Positions 59,347 to 64,000 of a stretch of DNA of 64,000 nt are shown in pieces (position 1 is the first letter of the stretch; each line of letters begins with the position of its first letter). The stretch comes from JAGVSZ01 sp035456405. GTDB taxonomy: Bacteria; Pseudomonadota; Gammaproteobacteria; Burkholderiales; SG8-39. The translations under genes and the position numbers were made by a program. The stretch is taken from the NCBI GenBank assembly GCA_035456405.1, contig DATIDG010000008.1:1-64000 (forward strand), written 5' to 3'. The notes under the pieces were generated by a model, which was given only the letters and a program-made list of their open reading frames with translations, was not told the origin of the DNA and did no database searches.

Positions 59347-60507
59347 ATGAGCGACAAGACCTATCTCGATTGGCCATTCTTCGGCGACGAGCATCGGTCG
59401 CTCGCGCACGATCTCGACGCGTGGGCCGCGGAGCGGCTCGCGGGCGGCCACGATCACGTCGACACCGACGCCGCCTGCCACAACCTGGTCGCGATGCTGG
59501 GCGAGTCGGGCTGGCTCGAGTACTGCGTGCCGAAGGCCTGGGGCGGGCGGCTCGAGCGCATTGACTCACGCAGCCTGTGCATCGCGCGCGAGACCCTCGC
59601 GCGCCACGACGGCCTCGCCGATTTTGCGTTCGCCATGCAGGGGCTCGGTTCGGGCTCGATCTCGATCGCCGGCTCGGACGAGGTGCGCGGCCGCTACCTG
59701 CCGCGCGTCGCGCAGGGCGAGGCGATCGCGGCCTTCGCGCTCTCGGAGCGCGAGGCCGGCTCCGACGTTGCGGCAATGCTGACGCGAGCGCGCGTCGACG
59801 GCGACGAGGTCGTCCTCAATGGCTCGAAGACCTGGATCTCGAACGGCGGAATCGCCGATTTCTACTGCGTGTTCGCGCGCGAGATGGACGCCCCCGGCGC
59901 GCGCGGCATCAGCGCTTTCGTGGTCGATGCGGACACCCCCGGCTTGAGCGTCGCCGGCCGGATCGACGTCATCGCGCCGCACCCGCTCGCGAGCCTGGCG
60001 TTCGAGGACTGCCGCGTCCCCGTCGCGAGCCGCCTCGGCGCGCCGGGCGAAGGCTTCAAGGTGGCGATGCAGACGCTCGACATCTTCCGCGCCTCGGTGG
60101 CGGCGGCGGCGCTCGGATTCGCGCGGCGCGCCCTCGACGAGGCGATCGGGCGCGCCACCTCGCGCAAGATGTTCGGCCAGGCGCTCGCCGACTTCCAGCT
60201 CACGCAGGCGGCGATCGCCGACATGGCGACCGGGATCGACACCGCAGCCCTTCTCACCTACCGCGCGGCCTGGCTGCGCGACGTGAAGCAGGCGCGCACG
60301 ACCCGCGAGGCCGCGATGGCGAAGATGGTGTCCACCGAGACTGCGCAGACGATCATCGACCGCGCGGTACAGATCTTCGGCGGTCTAGGCGTGGTGTCGG
60401 GACAGGCGGTGGAGACCCTCTACCGCGAGATCCGCAGCCTGCGCATCTACGAAGGGGCGACCGAGGTGCAGAAGCTCATCATCGCCCGCGAAACGCTGAG
60501 AGGCTGA
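59347..60507 (+). CDS. Acyl-CoA dehydrogenase
   Basis: The 386-residue FAD enzyme has AFALSEREAGSDVAAM, NGSKTWISNGGIADFYCVFA, the middle beta domain, and C-terminal helices with QIFGGLGVVSGQAVETLYREIRSLRIYEGATEVQKL (landmarks only: GGLGVVSG, RIYEGATEVQ). The Glu in YEGATE is the usual catalytic base of short-chain enzymes. It oxidises an acyl-CoA to the enoyl-CoA. Here it sits between marR and the aryl-CoA ligase, as in aromatic CoA pathways. It starts 18 bases after marR. Confidence 0.92.
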   Translation: MSDKTYLDWPFFGDEHRSLAHDLDAWAAERLAGGHDHVDTDAACHNLVAMLGESGWLEYCVPKAWGGRLERIDSRSLCIARETLARHDGLADFAFAMQGLGSGSISIAGSDEVRGRYLPRVAQGEAIAAFALSEREAGSDVAAMLTRARVDGDEVVLNGSKTWISNGGIADFYCVFAREMDAPGARGISAFVVDADTPGLSVAGRIDVIAPHPLASLAFEDCRVPVASRLGAPGEGFKVAMQTLDIFRASVAAAALGFARRALDEAIGRATSRKMFGQALADFQLTQAAIADMATGIDTAALLTYRAAWLRDVKQARTTREAAMAKMVSTETAQTIIDRAVQIFGGLGVVSGQAVETLYREIRSLRIYEGATEVQKLIIARETLRG

Positions 60508-60510
60508 GCG

Positions 60511-62160
60511 GTGACCTACACGGCCCACATCGACACGTTCGCACGCGACAACCTGCCGCCTCCGCACCAGATGCCGGAGTGCCTCTTCGAGCGTCCGGAG
60601 TTCCGCTACCCGGCGCGCATGAACTGCGCCGCGGAGCTGCTCGACAGGATGGTGGCTGCGGGGCACGGCGAGCGCCCGGTCATCCATACGATGATCGAGG
60701 GGAAGAAGTATTCCTGCACCTACCGACAGCTCGCGGCGCGCGCCAACCGGATCGCGCACGTTCTCGTGCACGACCTGAAGCTGGTGCCAGGCAATCGCGT
60801 CCTGCTGCGAGGGCCGAACAACCCGATGATGGCCGCGTGCTGGTTCGGCGTGATCAAGGCCGGATGCATCGCGGTGGCGACGATGCCGCTCCTGCGCGCG
60901 AAGGAGCTGAAGCAAATCATCGACAAGGCACGGGTCGGCGCCGCGCTGTGCGACGTGCGGCTCGACGAGGAGATGCGGCTCGCGCAGCCCCAGTGCCCGA
61001 GCCTAAAGCAGGTGCTGTGGTTCAACCACCGCGGCCCCGGCTCGCTGGAAGCGCTCCTCGAGGGGAAGCCCGCCGAGTTCCCGAACGTCGACACTGCGGT
61101 CGACGACGTGGCGCTCATCGCGTTCACCTCCGGCACGACCGGCCAGCCCAAGGGCTGCATACACTTCCACCGCGACGTGATCGCGATGTGCGACGCGTTC
61201 CCGCGCTCCTGCCTCAAGCCGGTGAAAGAGGACGTCTTCTGCGGCACGCCGCCCATCGCGTTCACGTTCGGGCTCGGCGGCATGCTCTGCTTCCCTATGC
61301 GGGTCGGCGCCTCGACCGTGCTGATCGAGCGCCTGACACCGGAGCTGCTGCTGCAGACGATCCAGGACTTCAAGGCGACCGTCTGCTTCACCGCGCCGAC
61401 CTTCTACCGGATGATGGCGCCGGCAGTGAAAGGCTACGACCTCGCGAGCCTGAAGAAGTGCGTTTCGGCCGGCGAGGTGCTGCCGGATGCGACGCGGCAG
61501 CTCTTCAAGCAGGCGACCGGCATCGAGATCCTGGACGGCCTCGGCTCGACCGAGATGATCCACATCTTCATCGCTCACACTGCGGAGCGAGTGCGGCGCG
61601 GCGCGACCGGCTATGCGATCCCGGGATACAGGGCAACCGTGCTCGACGACGACGGCAAGCCATGCGCGCCGGGCGTGGTCGGCAAGCTCGCTGTCAAGGG
61701 GCCGACCGGCTGCAAGTACCTCGCCGACGAGCGCCAGACGGTCTACGTCCAGCACGGCTGGAACGTCACCGGCGACGCGTACGCGATGGACGAGGACGGG
61801 TACTTCTACTTCCAGGCGCGCGCCGACGACATGATCATCTCGGCGGGCTACAACATCGCTGGACCGGAGGTCGAGGCGGCGCTGCTCGCCCACGAGGCGG
61901 TCGCCGAGTGCGGGGTGGTCGGCGCACCCGACGAGGAGCGCGGCATGATCGTCAAGGCCTATGTCGTGCTCAAGCCGGGCTTCACCGGCGATGCGGCGCT
62001 GACGAAGGCGCTGCAGGATCACGTGAAGGCGGCCATCGCGCCGTACAAGTATCCGCGTGCAATCGAGTTCCGCAATGCGCTGCCGCGCACCGAGACCGGC
62101 AAGCTCCAGCGCTTCAAGCTGCGGCAGGAAGCGGCATCGGACGCAGGTCTGCGTCCATGA
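60511..62160 (+). CDS. Aryl-CoA ligase, benzoate/2-aminobenzoate-CoA ligase family
   Basis: The 549-residue AMP-forming enzyme has the P-loop IAFTSGTTGQPKGCIHFH, ILDGLGSTEMIHIF, GDAYAMDEDGYFYFQAR and the C-terminal catalytic Lys in LPRTETGKLQRFKL. The N-terminus DTFARDNLPPPHQMP with NCAAELLDRMV is that of the benzoate/2-aminobenzoate-CoA ligase branch. It activates an aromatic acid as CoA thioester. GTG 60511 follows the dehydrogenase by three bases. Choice between anthranilate, benzoate and related acids cannot be made from motifs; the surrounding genes resemble the 2-aminobenzoyl-CoA pathway described in Azoarcus evansii. Confidence 0.85.
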   Translation: MTYTAHIDTFARDNLPPPHQMPECLFERPEFRYPARMNCAAELLDRMVAAGHGERPVIHTMIEGKKYSCTYRQLAARANRIAHVLVHDLKLVPGNRVLLRGPNNPMMAACWFGVIKAGCIAVATMPLLRAKELKQIIDKARVGAALCDVRLDEEMRLAQPQCPSLKQVLWFNHRGPGSLEALLEGKPAEFPNVDTAVDDVALIAFTSGTTGQPKGCIHFHRDVIAMCDAFPRSCLKPVKEDVFCGTPPIAFTFGLGGMLCFPMRVGASTVLIERLTPELLLQTIQDFKATVCFTAPTFYRMMAPAVKGYDLASLKKCVSAGEVLPDATRQLFKQATGIEILDGLGSTEMIHIFIAHTAERVRRGATGYAIPGYRATVLDDDGKPCAPGVVGKLAVKGPTGCKYLADERQTVYVQHGWNVTGDAYAMDEDGYFYFQARADDMIISAGYNIAGPEVEAALLAHEAVAECGVVGAPDEERGMIVKAYVVLKPGFTGDAALTKALQDHVKAAIAPYKYPRAIEFRNALPRTETGKLQRFKLRQEAASDAGLRP

Positions 62161-63230
62161 GGATCGCGGTGCTGGGCGGCGGCAACGGCGCCTACGCCGC
62201 CGCCGCCGACCTGGCAGAGCAGGGTCATGAGGTGCGCCTCTGGCGGCGCGACGCGGCGGCATTCGCGCCGGTGCTCGATTCGCAGTCGATCACGCTCAAG
62301 GACGTCGAGGGTCGCCGCGGCGTGCGGCTCGCGCTCGCGAGCACCGATATCGGCAATACGGTGCACGGGGCAGAATTGCTCGTCGTCCCGACGCCCGCTT
62401 TCGCGCAAGTCGGCATCGCGCAAGCGCTCGCTCCGCACATGTCCGACGGCCAGGTCGTGTTCCTCCCGCCGGGCACGTTCGGCAGTTACGCAATGGCAAG
62501 AGCGCTGCGCGATGCAGGCAGCCGCGCGACGGTCACGTTCGCCGAGACCGGGACCCTGCCTTATCTCGCGCGCAAGCACGGCCCGGCCGAGATCGCGATC
62601 ACGATCCGCGCCAAGCGCCTGCCCACTGGCGCCTTCCCGGCGAGCCGAGGCGCGCACGCACTCGACGTGGTCTTGCGCGCGTACCCGTCGGTCGAGCCGG
62701 TCGAGGATGCGCTGTCCGGCGCGCTGATGAACGCCGGGCCGATCATCCATCCGCCGCTCATCCTGATGAACGCGGGCCCTCTCGAGCACTTCGAGAAGTG
62801 GGACATCCACAAAGAGGGCACCCAGCCCGCGATCCGGCGCGTCACCGACGCGCTCGACGGCGAGCGGATCGCGGTCCGCGAGGCGCTCGGTTACCGGCCG
62901 TACCATTTCCCGCTGCGCGACCACTACGCGACCGACAAGTGGATGTACGGCGACGCGCACGACCGGCTGGTCGAGTCCGGCGACTGGCGCGAGAAGATCG
63001 AGCTGACGACGCACCGCTACATGCGCGAGGACGTTGAGTGCGGGCTTGCGTTCCTCGTTTCGGTCGCTGAATGGACGCGCGTGCCGTGTCCGGTCGCACG
63101 CGGACTGCTTGCGCTCGGCTCGGCGGTGTGCGGCACCGACTTCCGGAACGGGCCGCGGACGCTCGAAGCGCTCGGGCTCGCCAGTCTCGGCCGGGCCGCG
63201 ATGCGCCGACTGCTGGACGAGGGATTGTGA
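62157..63230 (+). CDS. NAD-binding protein of the octopine/opine dehydrogenase family
   Basis: The 357-residue protein starts MRIAVLGGGNGAYAAAADLA, a glycine loop with the GGGNG variant typical of octopine-dehydrogenase-like proteins. The C-terminal domain has NAGPIIHPPLILMNAGPLEH and HFPLRDHYATDKWMYGD. Such proteins reductively couple an amino acid and a 2-keto acid, or act on hydroxy or acyl substrates. In this operon it probably acts on an intermediate of the aryl-CoA pathway; the exact reaction is not known. ATG 62157 overlaps the ligase stop. Confidence 0.82.
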   Translation: MRIAVLGGGNGAYAAAADLAEQGHEVRLWRRDAAAFAPVLDSQSITLKDVEGRRGVRLALASTDIGNTVHGAELLVVPTPAFAQVGIAQALAPHMSDGQVVFLPPGTFGSYAMARALRDAGSRATVTFAETGTLPYLARKHGPAEIAITIRAKRLPTGAFPASRGAHALDVVLRAYPSVEPVEDALSGALMNAGPIIHPPLILMNAGPLEHFEKWDIHKEGTQPAIRRVTDALDGERIAVREALGYRPYHFPLRDHYATDKWMYGDAHDRLVESGDWREKIELTTHRYMREDVECGLAFLVSVAEWTRVPCPVARGLLALGSAVCGTDFRNGPRTLEALGLASLGRAAMRRLLDEGL

Positions 63231-64000
63231 CTCTCGCGGTCATCGCCTCGCTCGGCGCCGGCCGGATGGGTCGCGGCATCGCGCACGCATTCGCCTACGC
63301 CGGCCACGACGTCCTGCTCGTCGATCTCAAAGCCCGCGCACGGGACGCCGCGCGCAAGCTCGCGGACGAGGTGCGGGCCGAGGTGGACGCGAGTCTCGCG
63401 ATGCTTGCCTCGCTCGGCGCATTCGACGACGGTGCGCGGCCGGGCATCCTCGCGCGCATTCGCTTCGTCCCGCGGGACGAAGCGCCGGCAGCGCTTGCTC
63501 GCGCCGACGTCGTGTTCGAAGGCGTCCCCGAGGTCCTCGACGCGAAGCGCACCGCCTTCGAGTGGGCGTGCGCGCATCTCCGCGTCGACGCGATCGTCGC
63601 CTCGACCACGTCGACGATGCTCTCCAGCCACCTCGCCGGCTTCGTCTCGCACCCCGAGCGCTTCCTCAACGCGCACTGGCTCAATCCGGCTTACCTGGTG
63701 CCGCTGGTCGAGCTGAGCCCGCACCCCGGCACCGCGCCGGCGATCGTCGCGCGGATGAAGGCGCTGCTGGAGGGGATCGGCAAGGTGCCGGTGATGTGCG
63801 CCGCCGCGCCGGGCTTCATCGTGCCGCGCATGCAGGCGCTGATGATGAACGAGGCAGCGCGGATGATCGAGCAGGGCGTCGCGACCGCGGAGGACATCGA
63901 CCGCGCCGTCCGGTACGGCCTCGGCTTCCGCTACGCCAACACGGGCGTGGTGGAATTCATCGACGTCGGCGGCCTCGACATTCTCTACTACGCGAGCCAA
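63227..64000 (+). CDS. 3-hydroxyacyl-CoA dehydrogenase, cut by the window end
   Basis: The GTG at 63227 overlaps the preceding stop (GTGA) and the frame is open to the window end (258 codons so far). The product begins TLAVIASLGAGRMGRGIAHA, with GAGRMGRG the NAD-binding loop of the 3-hydroxyacyl-CoA dehydrogenase family. ADVVFEGVPEVLDAKRTAF, IVASTTSTMLSSHLA and HWLNPAYLVPLVELSP (the HxxNP catalytic region) follow, then the start of the C-terminal domain. It oxidises 3-hydroxyacyl-CoA to 3-ketoacyl-CoA. As part of the aryl-CoA operon it would act late in ring degradation. Confidence 0.9.
   Translation, partial: MTLAVIASLGAGRMGRGIAHAFAYAGHDVLLVDLKARARDAARKLADEVRAEVDASLAMLASLGAFDDGARPGILARIRFVPRDEAPAALARADVVFEGVPEVLDAKRTAFEWACAHLRVDAIVASTTSTMLSSHLAGFVSHPERFLNAHWLNPAYLVPLVELSPHPGTAPAIVARMKALLEGIGKVPVMCAAAPGFIVPRMQALMMNEAARMIEQGVATAEDIDRAVRYGLGFRYANTGVVEFIDVGGLDILYYASQ

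Overview
The window is a GC-rich, gene-dense bacterial chromosome segment with very short intergenic gaps. Gene content and order point to a betaproteobacterium close to Burkholderiales. Blocks recognisable from that group are (rpe)-gph-trpE-trpG-trpD, miaB-phoH-ybeY-corC-lnt, glyQ-glyS-gmhB-plsC, lptD-surA-rsmA facing amgK-murU, pepP-ubiH-dusB-fis-purH, rph-rdgB-hemW, and yicC-gmk-rpoZ-spoT. No rRNA, CRISPR array, insertion sequence or prophage is visible; one tRNA (anticodon CAU) is present. The species cannot be named from the sequence alone.

Layout. 1-7.3 kb (mostly minus strand) holds a truncated TPR gene, trpD, trpG and trpE, with a tiny zinc-ribbon gene placed antiparallel between trpG and trpE. 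It also holds a VapBC toxin-antitoxin pair, gph, a two-gene XRE/nucleotidyltransferase module and rpe. 7.4-13.5 kb holds apaG, a methyltransferase, mltA, dsbC, a UbiH-type hydroxylase and panE. 13.6-19.7 kb holds the tRNA, a secreted protein, miaB, phoH, ybeY, corC and lnt. 19.7-24.7 kb is an accessory stretch placed between lnt and glyQ. It contains a DUF465 protein, a dienelactone hydrolase, and an operon for a Pht5-like protein, a TPP-dependent enzyme and a Bug-type solute receptor, headed by a long perfect palindrome.

24.8-45.3 kb is housekeeping: glycyl-tRNA synthetase, heptose phosphatase, acyltransferase, glyoxalase, 16S rRNA methylation, outer-membrane assembly (SurA, LptD), peptidoglycan recycling (AmgK, MurU), PepP, a second UbiH-like enzyme, DusB, Fis, purine synthesis and HemF. 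45.4-49.7 kb holds a SPASM-type radical SAM protein, a haloacid-dehalogenase-like protein, HemW, a decayed gene remnant and a second ketopantoate-reductase-like gene. 49.7-57.1 kb holds RdgB, RNase PH, a PP2C phosphatase and Ser/Thr kinase pair, YicC, guanylate kinase, omega subunit and a Rel/SpoT enzyme.

57.2-64 kb is a catabolic operon under a MarR regulator: alpha/beta hydrolase, SDR, MarR, acyl-CoA dehydrogenase, aryl-CoA ligase of the benzoate/2-aminobenzoate type, an octopine-dehydrogenase-like protein and a 3-hydroxyacyl-CoA dehydrogenase cut by the window end. Its likely role is degradation of an aromatic acid through a CoA thioester. Stop/start overlaps (ATGA, GTGA, TTGA) are common across the window and indicate translational coupling. 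The most notable observations are the dusB frame that runs through almost all of fis, the operator architecture at the MarR-linked and vapBC promoters, the 33-bp palindrome before the Pht5/TPP/Bug operon, accessory genes inserted into otherwise conserved blocks, and two very small genes that are easy to miss.
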